A DNA stretch of 7,398 bases from Synergistaceae bacterium (GTDB lineage Bacteria; Synergistota; Synergistia; Synergistales; Synergistaceae): NCBI GenBank assembly GCA_028702015.1, contig JAQVPO010000065.1, positions 1-7,398 on the forward strand, read 5' to 3'. Under the pieces are notes generated by a model. That model saw only the letters and a list, made by a program, of their open reading frames with translations, did no database searches and was not told the DNA's origin. The position numbers and the translations under genes are program-made. Shown in pieces: positions 1-6,334 of the stretch (positions within the stretch are counted from its first letter, which is position 1; the number at the start of each line of letters is the position of its first letter).

Positions 1-108
1 AAGAAGAATTTTTTCAAAGAAGGATACACTCTCGAATACCTTGGTATTAAAGATATGAGCAAGGAAGATCTTCTCGACTATCTGAACAACGGAGTCTACA
101 AACAGTAG
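1..108 (+). CDS. C-terminal end of an unidentified protein, possibly a family III CoA-transferase
   Basis: An open frame enters from the left edge and ends at TAG 106-108, giving the last 35 residues of a protein. The tail has a pattern like [21 protein letters not shown]. CaiB/BaiF (family III) CoA-transferases often finish with a comparable 'LG-(S/T)-x-E-E-hydrophobic-x-x-L-x-x-x-GV' pattern, and such enzymes commonly sit next to carboxylate transporters, so that is my tentative guess. The fragment is too short to carry any catalytic residue, and the resemblance rests on a few positions. The reading frame itself is supported by its fit to the left edge, the clean stop, and ordinary codon use; the family assignment is weak. 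The next gene starts 98 bases downstream on the same strand with no clear terminator between, so the two could share a transcript. Confidence 0.55.
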   Translation, partial: KKNFFKEGYTLEYLGIKDMSKEDLLDYLNNGVYKQ

Positions 109-134
109 AAGTTTTTGTATACAGTGTGCCGGCT

Positions 135-176
135 TACCCTCTTATCCTAGATTCCTCCGGTTGGATATAGAGGGTA
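135..176 (+). promoter_or_regulatory. Leader hairpin with an anti-Shine-Dalgarno loop, before the TRAP permease
   Basis: TACCCTCTTATCC (135-147) pairs with GGATATAGAGGGTA (163-176) across a 15-base loop, giving 13 base pairs with one bulged base. The loop contains TTCCTCC at 152-158, the exact complement of GGAGGAA at 190-196, which is the ribosome binding site of the permease gene. No T-run follows the stem, so it does not look like an intrinsic terminator. I infer a possible loop-to-leader pseudoknot that could limit translation. The complementarity is visible; the function is not shown. Confidence 0.5.
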
Positions 177-206
177 GTTGGCAATAAGAGGAGGAAAGAA
201 ACGCTT

Positions 207-2156
207 ATGAGTATCTTTGATAAGTTTAAAATTGAAGACAAAGTTGTTGATGTTGATCTGGCTGAGCTTGAAACCGAATCAGGCAACAGGCTTGAGAATC
301 TACCTGACTGGACTAAGAAGATCGCTGCTGCTCTTGCTCTGATTTGGACTTTATTCCAGATCTATACAGGTCTGATGGGACTTTTTCCGGCTTTAATACA
401 GCGATCAGTCACACTTGGTTTTGGCCTGGCATTATGCTTTATATGTTTCAGATTTAGGAAGTCCGATAATAACAAAGTAAAAATATATGATTGGATCTGC
501 GTTCTGTTGTCTTTCGCAATACCAATGTATCTGATAGGAACCTTTGATACGCTGATAACCCGCGGAGGGGCGCCTACAAATCTTGATATCATAATGGGTG
601 TCCTTTTGCTTGTTTTGGTAATTGAAGCGACAAGGCGGTGTGTAGGAATTCCTTTGGTGATCGTTGCCATGGTCTTTTTGGCTTATGCATTCTGGGGGCC
701 ATACATGCCGAGTCTGATTGGGCACAGGGGGTATGATATCCATAGAGTTGCATCCCAAATGTTTATAACAGCGGAAGGTGTTTTTGGAACACCAATGGCT
801 GTAATGACGACTTTCGTTTTTGCTTTTATAATTTTTGGCTGTTTTCTTGAAGTTACAGGGGGAGCAAAACTTTTTATTGATTTGGCATTTGCCCTCACAG
901 GTCGTTTCGCAGGCGGTCCGGCAAAGACTGCAGTCGTTGCCAGCGGACTCCTTGGAACTATTTCCGGCAGCTCGCTTGCCAATGTAGTTACAACCGGTTC
1001 CTTCACAATACCTTTGATGAAATCATGCGGGTACAAGCCATCTTTTGCCGGTGGAGTTGAGGCTTCGGCTTCGTCAGCAGGACAAATAATGCCCCCAGTA
1101 ATGGGTGCTGCTGCTTTCATAATGTCAGAAATGACTGGTATACCATATCTCAGTATATGTCTTTCTGCGGCCATTCCTGCAGTTCTTTACTATCTCTCTG
1201 TAATGCTCTCTGTAGACCTTGAGGCGAGAAGGATAAATTTAAAAACAGTTGATAAGAAAGACGTTCCTCCTGTTTGGAAAACCACAAAGCGTTGTATGCC
1301 CCTGATACTCCCGATCGTAACTCTTGTTGGATTGCTTGTCGTAGGATACACTCCCCTTAAAGCCGCTCTTTACGCAACAATAGTGATGATCATTGGATCT
1401 TTCTTAAGCAAAGAAACGAGGATGAACAAGGAACGTCTCTTTGAAGCTTTGACCAAATCCTCATACAATTCGATATCTGTTTGCGTCGCATGTGCTGTAT
1501 GTGGTGTTGTAACCGGGGTTATCACTCTGACAGGTATCGGATTGAAACTCTCTGACCTAATACTGCAAATTTCAGGAGGAGACCTTCTTTACACCCTCAT
1601 ACTCACGATGATCGCATCAATAATACTTGGGATGGGCCTTCCTACAACTGCAAAATATATAGTACTATCTGCGATTGCAGCTCCGGCATTGGTTAAGTTG
1701 GGTGTTCCACTTATAGGAGCCCACCTTTTCATCCTTTACTTTGGTGTTATAGCTGAAGTAACACCCCCTGTAGCACTTACCTCTTATGCAGGTGCGGCAG
1801 TAGCTAAAGCCCCCGGTGTTGAAACAGCTATACAGGGCTTAAAAATATCAATAGGGGCATTTTTCATACCATTCATGTTCTGTTATTATCCATCTCTTCT
1901 GTTTGTGGATACCTCTCTGTCAGGCATGTTCTTTGGATTATTCAGTTCATTTATAGGTTTGACATGCCTCTCTTCTGCGAGTATAGGGTATTTCTTCGGC
2001 CCGATGAAAATATGGTTGAGAATGATTATGTTTGTAGGTGTAATTTTGGTTGTAAACCCGTCCCCAATTACTGACATTGCAGGCGTGTTAATAATTCTTG
2101 GAGTTTTTGCCTATCAGAAATTATATACTGCAAGGCACCCTAAAATAGCAGTCTAA
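207..2156 (+). CDS. TRAP transporter permease, fused small and large membrane subunits (4TM/12TM type)
   Basis: This 649-residue integral membrane protein is the translocation part of a TRAP transporter, which imports organic acids using a sodium or proton gradient and a periplasmic receptor. Hydrophobic segments from about residue 36 to 115 match the small DctQ-like part; the rest, from about 125, is the large DctM-like part. Family hallmarks seen by eye are GRFAGGPAK (232-240), ISGSSLANV (252-260), GQIMPPVMGAAAF (292-304), GMGLPTTAKY (475-484) and AEVTPPVALTSYAGA (516-530). The fused architecture is the one normally paired with TAXI receptors, and a TAXI receptor gene follows. The length is normal for the family. 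The ribosome binding site GGAGG (190-194) lies 12 bases before the ATG, rather far, but no better in-frame start exists. Final residues after about 570 form extra hydrophobic segments, as in other fused members. The substrate cannot be told from the permease. Confidence 0.95.
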   Translation: MSIFDKFKIEDKVVDVDLAELETESGNRLENLPDWTKKIAAALALIWTLFQIYTGLMGLFPALIQRSVTLGFGLALCFICFRFRKSDNNKVKIYDWICVLLSFAIPMYLIGTFDTLITRGGAPTNLDIIMGVLLLVLVIEATRRCVGIPLVIVAMVFLAYAFWGPYMPSLIGHRGYDIHRVASQMFITAEGVFGTPMAVMTTFVFAFIIFGCFLEVTGGAKLFIDLAFALTGRFAGGPAKTAVVASGLLGTISGSSLANVVTTGSFTIPLMKSCGYKPSFAGGVEASASSAGQIMPPVMGAAAFIMSEMTGIPYLSICLSAAIPAVLYYLSVMLSVDLEARRINLKTVDKKDVPPVWKTTKRCMPLILPIVTLVGLLVVGYTPLKAALYATIVMIIGSFLSKETRMNKERLFEALTKSSYNSISVCVACAVCGVVTGVITLTGIGLKLSDLILQISGGDLLYTLILTMIASIILGMGLPTTAKYIVLSAIAAPALVKLGVPLIGAHLFILYFGVIAEVTPPVALTSYAGAAVAKAPGVETAIQGLKISIGAFFIPFMFCYYPSLLFVDTSLSGMFFGLFSSFIGLTCLSSASIGYFFGPMKIWLRMIMFVGVILVVNPSPITDIAGVLIILGVFAYQKLYTARHPKIAV

Positions 2157-2257
2157 CGATCAATAAGGAGGGGATGCTCTTAATTTTGATTTATGCGCGC
2201 GTATTATCTTTTGAGCTTTATTGCGAATGATAAGAAATTGCAAACATCAAACCAAAT

Positions 2258-2262
2258 GGAGG
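2258..2262 (+). promoter_or_regulatory. Ribosome binding site that fixes the TAXI receptor start
   Basis: GGAGG lies only one base before an ATG at 2264 but seven bases before the in-frame ATG at 2270. The second is the workable start, and it also gives a standard signal peptide beginning MKKK. Confidence 0.75.
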
Positions 2263-2269
2263 AATGAAC

Positions 2270-3235
2270 ATGAAGAAAAAAACAACAGCTTTTATTATGA
2301 TGCTCCTGGTCGCAATTTTTATTTCTACTAGCTGCGCTGTGGCAAGTGCTGCAACAACGTACCTTTCACTCGGTACAGGTGGAGTTACAGGAGTCTATTA
2401 CCCGCTTGGCGGAGCCATAGCCAACCTTATTACACAGAAGATACCTGGTTACAGCTGTACAGCAGAATCGACAGGCGGAGCTGTGGAAAATGCGATGCTT
2501 ATATACAAAAATAAGATAGATATAGGTTTTGTCGATGCCTCCTCAGCTTATAATGCACCGAGGAAAAAGGGCTCATTTGCCAATGAGGATGTAAAAAACC
2601 TTAGAGGCCTGGTAAGTATGTATCCTGAATCTGTCCAGGTAGTTACTCTGGATAAAAACATCAAGACCATAGGTGATCTTAAAGGCAAAAAAGTCGCGGT
2701 AGGATCACCGGGGAGCGGAACTGAAGTTATGGCAAAGGATCTGCTCACTCTTTACGGTCTTAGTTATGACGACATAAAAGAAGACTTCCTTGGTTTCGGA
2801 GATGCTTCTTCAGGCCTTAAAGATAAGACCCTTGATGCAGCGTTTATTTGGGCGGGAGTCCCAACTTCAGGCATAATGGAGCTGGGTACCCAGCACAAAG
2901 TCAGGCTCCTCAACTTTTCTGATGATATGGTAAAGAAACTGAGGAAAAGCCATCCTTTCTGTGTTCCGGTAAAAATCACAAGCAAGCAGTACACCAGTCT
3001 GATGGAAGACATCACAACGATAGCCATCCCGGCAACTCTGCAGTGCCGCGCAGAGCTCTCTGATGAGTTTGTCTATGATTTCCTTAAAGTTCTCTTTGAC
3101 AACCTCCCACAGATAGCCGGAGCACATGCTAGAGGCGGAGACCTGAGCCTGAAAACCGCACTGAACGGTATGGATGTAGATAATCTTCATCCTGGTGCAA
3201 AGAAATTTTACAAGGAAAAAGGACTCATTAAATAA
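2270..3235 (+). CDS. TAXI-family TRAP transporter solute receptor
   Basis: This secreted receptor captures the substrate and hands it to the fused permease encoded just upstream. Starting at ATG 2270 it has 321 residues, typical of the family (an ATG two codons earlier is too near the ribosome binding site). Residues 1-28 form a signal peptide: a lysine-rich start, a hydrophobic core, and a likely cleavage after ASA. The cysteine at residue 22 is not in a convincing lipobox, so I read it as a soluble periplasmic protein rather than a lipoprotein. The mature start YLSLGTGGVTGVYYPLGGA (31-49) is the TAXI signature; ESTGGAVENAMLI (66-78), DIGFVDA (84-90), and KGKKVAVGSPGSGTEVMAKDLL (begins 138) are further family blocks, and HPGAKKFYKEKG near the end is also typical. 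Known TAXI receptors bind small carboxylates such as glutamate or 2-oxoglutarate; here the neighbours suggest a di- or tricarboxylate-like compound, but this is inference. Confidence 0.95.
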   Translation: MKKKTTAFIMMLLVAIFISTSCAVASAATTYLSLGTGGVTGVYYPLGGAIANLITQKIPGYSCTAESTGGAVENAMLIYKNKIDIGFVDASSAYNAPRKKGSFANEDVKNLRGLVSMYPESVQVVTLDKNIKTIGDLKGKKVAVGSPGSGTEVMAKDLLTLYGLSYDDIKEDFLGFGDASSGLKDKTLDAAFIWAGVPTSGIMELGTQHKVRLLNFSDDMVKKLRKSHPFCVPVKITSKQYTSLMEDITTIAIPATLQCRAELSDEFVYDFLKVLFDNLPQIAGAHARGGDLSLKTALNGMDVDNLHPGAKKFYKEKGLIK

Positions 3236-3463
3236 GTATTTGAATTGCAATTTTGTTTCTAAGCAAATAGTTGTTGATTAATAGAGGGTTTTGCATAGAT
3301 TGAACTGTAATTGCATGAAGGTATGACTATACGGTCTGCCAGACCTTTGCTCGCTCCTGAACTGGATAGGACGTTTGTCCAATTGTGCATAAGATTGCAT
3401 TTTACTTTGCAATTACCCTCTGATTTTAGTCTGTCTTTAATGCTTAGCTAAGGATGATGACGA
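3236..3463 (+). promoter_or_regulatory. 228-base structured leader before the PrpD-family gene, with repeated TTGCA
   Basis: This gap carries no gene that I can support. TTGCA occurs five times, starting at 3246, 3291, 3311, 3395 and 3407; the first sits in the palindrome AATTGCAATT (3243-3252). AGAGGGT (3283-3289) plus TTGCA (3291-3295) can pair with TGCAA (3408-3412) plus ACCCTCT (3415-3421), enclosing about 110 bases. GTAATTGCA (3307-3315) can instead pair perfectly with TGCAATTAC (3408-3416), which would exclude the first pairing. Inside lie small hairpins: GTAT/ATAC (3321-3332), GGTCT/AGACC (3333-3345) and GGAC/GTCC (3369-3380). There is no T-run terminator. It may hold a promoter and regulator sites, or an RNA switch. 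A weak promoter-like pair, TTGTCC (3375-3380) with CATTTT (3398-3403), is not convincing. Confidence 0.4.
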
Positions 3464-4795
3464 ATGATATTTGAAACCAATTACAAACTTGAAGATTATA
3501 TTTTGAATACAGATTGGGAAGACCTTCCTTCAAACGTAAAAAATAGGGCAGTAGTCTGTGCGATCGACCTTACAGCAGCGCTTATCCTTGGCAGCATGGG
3601 AGTTCAGCGTAGAGTTGGACTTAGTCTCGCCCAAAATATATACAGAGATGGAGATCTCCCAATTGTAGGATCCGGAGAAAAACTGAGTTTCATTGGGGCT
3701 ACTGTTGCGATGAGCCATGCGGCAAACTCTTTTGATATCGATGACGGACACAACATGATTAGGGGACACCCCGGAACTTCCTTCGTTGGCGGAGTGATGG
3801 CTGCATCTCTCAAAAATGACATATCGTACAAAGAATATCTGACTGCTCTTGTCGTATCCTACGAGTCAACTATAAGATGGGCTCTTGCTATGCAAGATTT
3901 CTATCGCTTTATGCACAGCACAGGAGCGTACGGTGCATTCGGGACCGCAGCAGGCGTGGGAAAAGTCTTCGGGCTTGACCGTGAAACATTGAACAACGCT
4001 CTTTCTATTGCAGATTTCCATGCCCCCATGACTCCTGTTATGCGTGCAGTCGAATACCCTTCTATGAACAAAGATGGAGTTCCCTTTGGAACAATGATCG
4101 GAGCGATGGCAGTCCTTGAGGCTATGCAAGGATACAAGGGAAAGACACATTTTCTTGAAATGCCCGAATACCAGAAATTAGTTGATACACTTGGTATGGA
4201 ATATGAAATCCTAAACCTCTATTTTAAACCGTTTACATGTTGCAGGTGGGCCCACCAGCCAATTTCAGCCTGTCTTAAGTTAATGAAAGATCATTGTTTA
4301 GGCCCGGACGATGTTGAGCATGTAAAAGTCAGCACTTTTGTTGCTGCTTCGCGTTTGAGCAAGATGGTGCCTCATACAACAGATGAAGCACAGTACAACA
4401 TTGCGTATCCTGTTGCTGCTGCACTCGTTCATGGTGATCTCGGCTACATGCAGATCCGTGATGAATCCCTTAAGGATGAAAAAGTGCTTTCAATGATGGA
4501 TAAACTTGAATTTACAGTCGATAATGAAATGGAATCTCAATTCCCCGCAAAGAGACTCGCATGGGTCGAAATGAAGCTTAAAAATGGGAAGGTCCTTAAA
4601 TCGGAAGTTTTTTCAGCCCCCGGAGAAGCCTCTGACAGCGTCGATCACAAGTGGATAGTTGATAAGTTTATCCGTATCACAGAACCTCTTGTTTCAGAAG
4701 ACAAGCAAAAGAGGATAATTGATGAACTGTCTGTCCCAAGTGAAAAATCTATGAGACAGATAGTGGGTGTCATAAACGGCGACTGTTGGATCTAG
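3464..4795 (+). CDS. MmgE/PrpD-family dehydratase, decarboxylase or isomerase
   Basis: This 443-residue cytoplasmic protein belongs to the MmgE/PrpD family, whose members act on small polycarboxylates: 2-methylcitrate dehydratase, cis-aconitate decarboxylase and iminodisuccinate epimerase. Family blocks seen by eye are AANSFDIDDGHN (86-97), HPGTSFVGG (102-110), HSTGAYGAFGTAAGVGKVFGLD (begins 151), NKDGVPFG (202-209), YFKPFTCCRWAHQPISA (253-269) and DEAQYNIAYPVAAAL (307-321). Asp93/Asp94, His102, His151, Lys203 and Tyr315 fall where aconitate decarboxylase relatives keep their active-site residues, judged by eye and not by a structure. Length is within the family range, so the gene is intact. 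The ATG has AAGGAT (3450-3455) nine bases upstream. It lies between the transporter genes and the AcnX genes, suggesting that both enzymes work on the imported carboxylate or its product. Reactions within this family vary too much to name the substrate. Confidence 0.9.
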   Translation: MIFETNYKLEDYILNTDWEDLPSNVKNRAVVCAIDLTAALILGSMGVQRRVGLSLAQNIYRDGDLPIVGSGEKLSFIGATVAMSHAANSFDIDDGHNMIRGHPGTSFVGGVMAASLKNDISYKEYLTALVVSYESTIRWALAMQDFYRFMHSTGAYGAFGTAAGVGKVFGLDRETLNNALSIADFHAPMTPVMRAVEYPSMNKDGVPFGTMIGAMAVLEAMQGYKGKTHFLEMPEYQKLVDTLGMEYEILNLYFKPFTCCRWAHQPISACLKLMKDHCLGPDDVEHVKVSTFVAASRLSKMVPHTTDEAQYNIAYPVAAALVHGDLGYMQIRDESLKDEKVLSMMDKLEFTVDNEMESQFPAKRLAWVEMKLKNGKVLKSEVFSAPGEASDSVDHKWIVDKFIRITEPLVSEDKQKRIIDELSVPSEKSMRQIVGVINGDCWI

Positions 4796-4823
4796 CTATT
4801 GTGCCAAGGAAAAATCTCTGTTT

Positions 4824-4860
4824 CAAAATTTACTTGTGACAATTTTGTTATTTTCGTCTT
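4824..4860 (+). terminator. Weak terminator-like inverted repeat after the PrpD-family gene
   Basis: CAAAATT (4824-4830) and AATTTTG (4841-4847) are perfect inverted arms around a 10-base loop, followed by the T-rich TTATTTTCGTCTT. The stem is short and AT-rich, so termination would be inefficient. It begins 28 bases after the stop codon. It may attenuate read-through into the AcnX genes, or be chance in AT-rich DNA. Confidence 0.25.
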
Positions 4861-4861
4861 C

Positions 4862-4912
4862 AGAACCTCCTAGCGGCCTGTGAATTGTAATATGCCGGCC
4901 ATAGGGGGTTCT
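4862..4912 (+). promoter_or_regulatory. Strong intergenic hairpin upstream of the AcnX genes
   Basis: AGAACCTCCTA (4862-4872) pairs with TAGGGGGTTCT (4902-4912), with one T-G wobble, and GGCC (4875-4878) continues with GGCC (4897-4900) past a small asymmetric internal loop. This gives about 15 pairs around an 18-base loop. The sequence after it, CTTGTAAATTGC, lacks a T-run, so it is not a standard intrinsic terminator. It could be an RNA processing or stability element, a protein-binding site, or a repeat found elsewhere in the genome. Confidence 0.5.
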
Positions 4913-4918
4913 TGTAAA

Positions 4919-4947
4919 TTGCTGATAATTTATGACCCCGTTAATAT
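4919..4947 (+). promoter_or_regulatory. Possible sigma-70-type promoter for the AcnX genes
   Basis: TTGCTG (4919-4924) and TAATAT (4942-4947) are separated by exactly 17 bases and match the -35 and -10 consensus at three and four of six positions. The site is about 100 bases before the AcnX large-subunit start and just after the strong hairpin. Such matches are frequent in AT-rich DNA, so this is a candidate only. Confidence 0.3.
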
Positions 4948-5047
4948 CACAATTTTAATAAGACATAAGATCTCACTTGTCGAAATCTAAGTACCTTGGT
5001 GGTCATTAAATGCTCCTTTACCAAAAGGCAAAAAGAGGAGTGGTCAG

Positions 5048-6334
5048 ATGTTGAAGTTGACAGAGCATGAAAAGGCAATGCTTGACGGAAAAACAGGAAA
5101 ATTTAAGCAAAAAGCAATGGAATTTAATGTTCGCTATGCAGAAGTCCTTGGCGCCGAGGAATTTTGTGAAGTATCAAGAGCCACCTTGTTTATTGGTGCC
5201 CAGCACTATCTAGATTGCTATAAGCATAGTGAAGAGTATAAAAAAATTTTTTCAGAATTTTATCTCTGTTCCGATGAAGATATCGAACTGGGTGAGATGG
5301 CTCCGGAATGTAAGGTCCAGACTTGTGCTGCAAGCTGTGACATGTGGAACTGCGACAAAACCCACCTTTCGAATGAATTCAGCGACAAAAACAAGGCCTA
5401 TACAGAGGCAGCCAGAAAGATGGGAGTAAAGATCGTTGAATCCTGCACCCCTTATTATGTCGGATGGATCCCGCTTATGGGAGAGCATTTTCTGTCCACT
5501 GAATCAAGCAATGTTGTAATAAGCAATTCCTTCTTCGGAGCTTATGGCAATTCAGATGGTGTAGAGGCTGCAGTATGTGCTGCAATAACGGGAAGGACTC
5601 CTAAATGGGGAATGCACATAAAAGAAAACAGATATGCTGACTGTCTCGTAAGGGTTAAATGTGATGTAGAAAGTGTTGCAGAATGGGACGTACTTGGTTA
5701 TACGATAGGCAGACAATTGCCTAAAAATGTGGTCCCGGTAGTGATCGGAGAGTTCAAAAGGCCGGAGATAAACAGAATGCGTCAGTTTGCATCCTCAATA
5801 TCAGTATCAAGCGCGACTGAACTTTGCCACATTGTTGGCATAACACCCGAGGCTCAGACCTTCGCAATGGCTACGGGAGGAAAACCATGCAGGCACGAAA
5901 TTGAAGTAACTGAAAGTGATATTGCAGAATCTCTGTCAAAAATATGCGATGCAGGAAGCGGTCCTGTCGATTATATAAGCGTAGGCTGTCCGCATCTTGC
6001 CCTTGATGAACTGAAAGAAATATCAGAATATATCAAAGGTAGAAAGATAAAAGAGGGAACTGAACTGCTTGTGTGGACCGACTACGCGACCAAGGCAATG
6101 GCGGACGTCAACGGTTATACCAAAGATATTGAGAATTCAGGGGCTTTTGTGCTTACAGGAAGTTGTCCTATAGTAATGAGAGAAGAGAGCCATAAGCATG
6201 CGACTGGCATGGTAATGAACGGAGTGAAACAGGCCGTAGGGATCAGGCATCAAACGAAAGTACCGATCTATTTCGGAGATATCAGGCTCTGCATAGATGC
6301 TGCTGTAAGGGGCAAATGGAAGGAGGTAGAATAA
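5048..6334 (+). CDS. Aconitase X (AcnX) large subunit, divergent
   Basis: This 428-residue protein is the catalytic subunit of a split aconitase X, a family of iron-sulfur hydro-lyases formerly called DUF521. Recognisable blocks are ESCTPYYVGWIPLMGEHFLSTESS (begins 131), NSFFGAYGNSDG (160-171), TGRTPKWGMHIKENR (181-195), HIVGITPEA (261-269), SVGCPHLALDEL (311-322) and TGSCPIV (370-376). Cys133, Cys314 and Cys373 sit where the family places its three cluster ligands. Unusually, Cys88, Cys93, Cys97 and Cys102 form an additional CX4CX3CX4C group, in a region where relatives usually have a V-P-T-T-L-N-like stretch, and MNGVKQAVG (390-398) replaces the usual T-N-S-x-K-Y/A-like segment. The start is well supported: AGAGGAG (5034-5040) is seven bases before ATG. 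Known AcnX enzymes dehydrate cis-3-hydroxy-L-proline or mevalonate 5-phosphate; I would not assign either reaction here. Confidence 0.9.
   Translation: MLKLTEHEKAMLDGKTGKFKQKAMEFNVRYAEVLGAEEFCEVSRATLFIGAQHYLDCYKHSEEYKKIFSEFYLCSDEDIELGEMAPECKVQTCAASCDMWNCDKTHLSNEFSDKNKAYTEAARKMGVKIVESCTPYYVGWIPLMGEHFLSTESSNVVISNSFFGAYGNSDGVEAAVCAAITGRTPKWGMHIKENRYADCLVRVKCDVESVAEWDVLGYTIGRQLPKNVVPVVIGEFKRPEINRMRQFASSISVSSATELCHIVGITPEAQTFAMATGGKPCRHEIEVTESDIAESLSKICDAGSGPVDYISVGCPHLALDELKEISEYIKGRKIKEGTELLVWTDYATKAMADVNGYTKDIENSGAFVLTGSCPIVMREESHKHATGMVMNGVKQAVGIRHQTKVPIYFGDIRLCIDAAVRGKWKEVE
6320..6326 (+). promoter_or_regulatory. Ribosome binding site that fixes the AcnX small-subunit start
   Basis: AAGGAGG lies inside the last codons of the large-subunit gene and seven bases before ATG 6334. 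An in-frame ATG at 6316 precedes this site and has no site of its own, so it is unlikely to be the start. The chosen start overlaps the large-subunit stop as TAATG, a sign of coupled translation. Confidence 0.8.

Noticed and set aside
683..1174. 163-codon open frame on the minus strand inside the TRAP permease
   Set aside because: It lies wholly antisense to a gene with clear family motifs, shows no recognisable domain, and its composition mirrors the permease codons. It is a shadow frame.
2186..2207. TTGATT and TATTAT as a promoter for the TAXI receptor gene
   Set aside because: The spacing is only 10 bases, too short for a sigma-70 promoter.
2174..2230. 18-codon open frame after AAGGAGG in the gap between permease and receptor
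   Set aside because: The ribosome-binding-like sequence is only two bases from the ATG, the peptide is very short and has no recognised pattern. It may be a chance match.
2264..2269. ATG at 2264 as start of the TAXI receptor
   Set aside because: It is only one base after GGAGG; the next ATG at 2270 has normal spacing and gives a standard signal peptide.
2867..3250. 127-codon open frame on the minus strand over the end of the TAXI receptor gene
   Set aside because: It is antisense to conserved receptor coding sequence and the translation looks like no protein family I know.
5011..5030. Small hairpin CCTTT/AAAGG just before the AcnX ribosome binding site
   Set aside because: Five AT-rich pairs with a four-base loop are common by chance, and it leaves the ribosome binding site free.
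5229..5429. 66-codon + strand frame inside the AcnX large subunit
   Set aside because: It overlaps conserved AcnX coding sequence in another frame and has no ribosome binding site or domain.
6316..6333. ATG at 6316 as start of the AcnX small subunit
   Set aside because: The AAGGAGG that would serve it lies downstream of it; ATG 6334 has normal spacing and couples to the stop of the large subunit.
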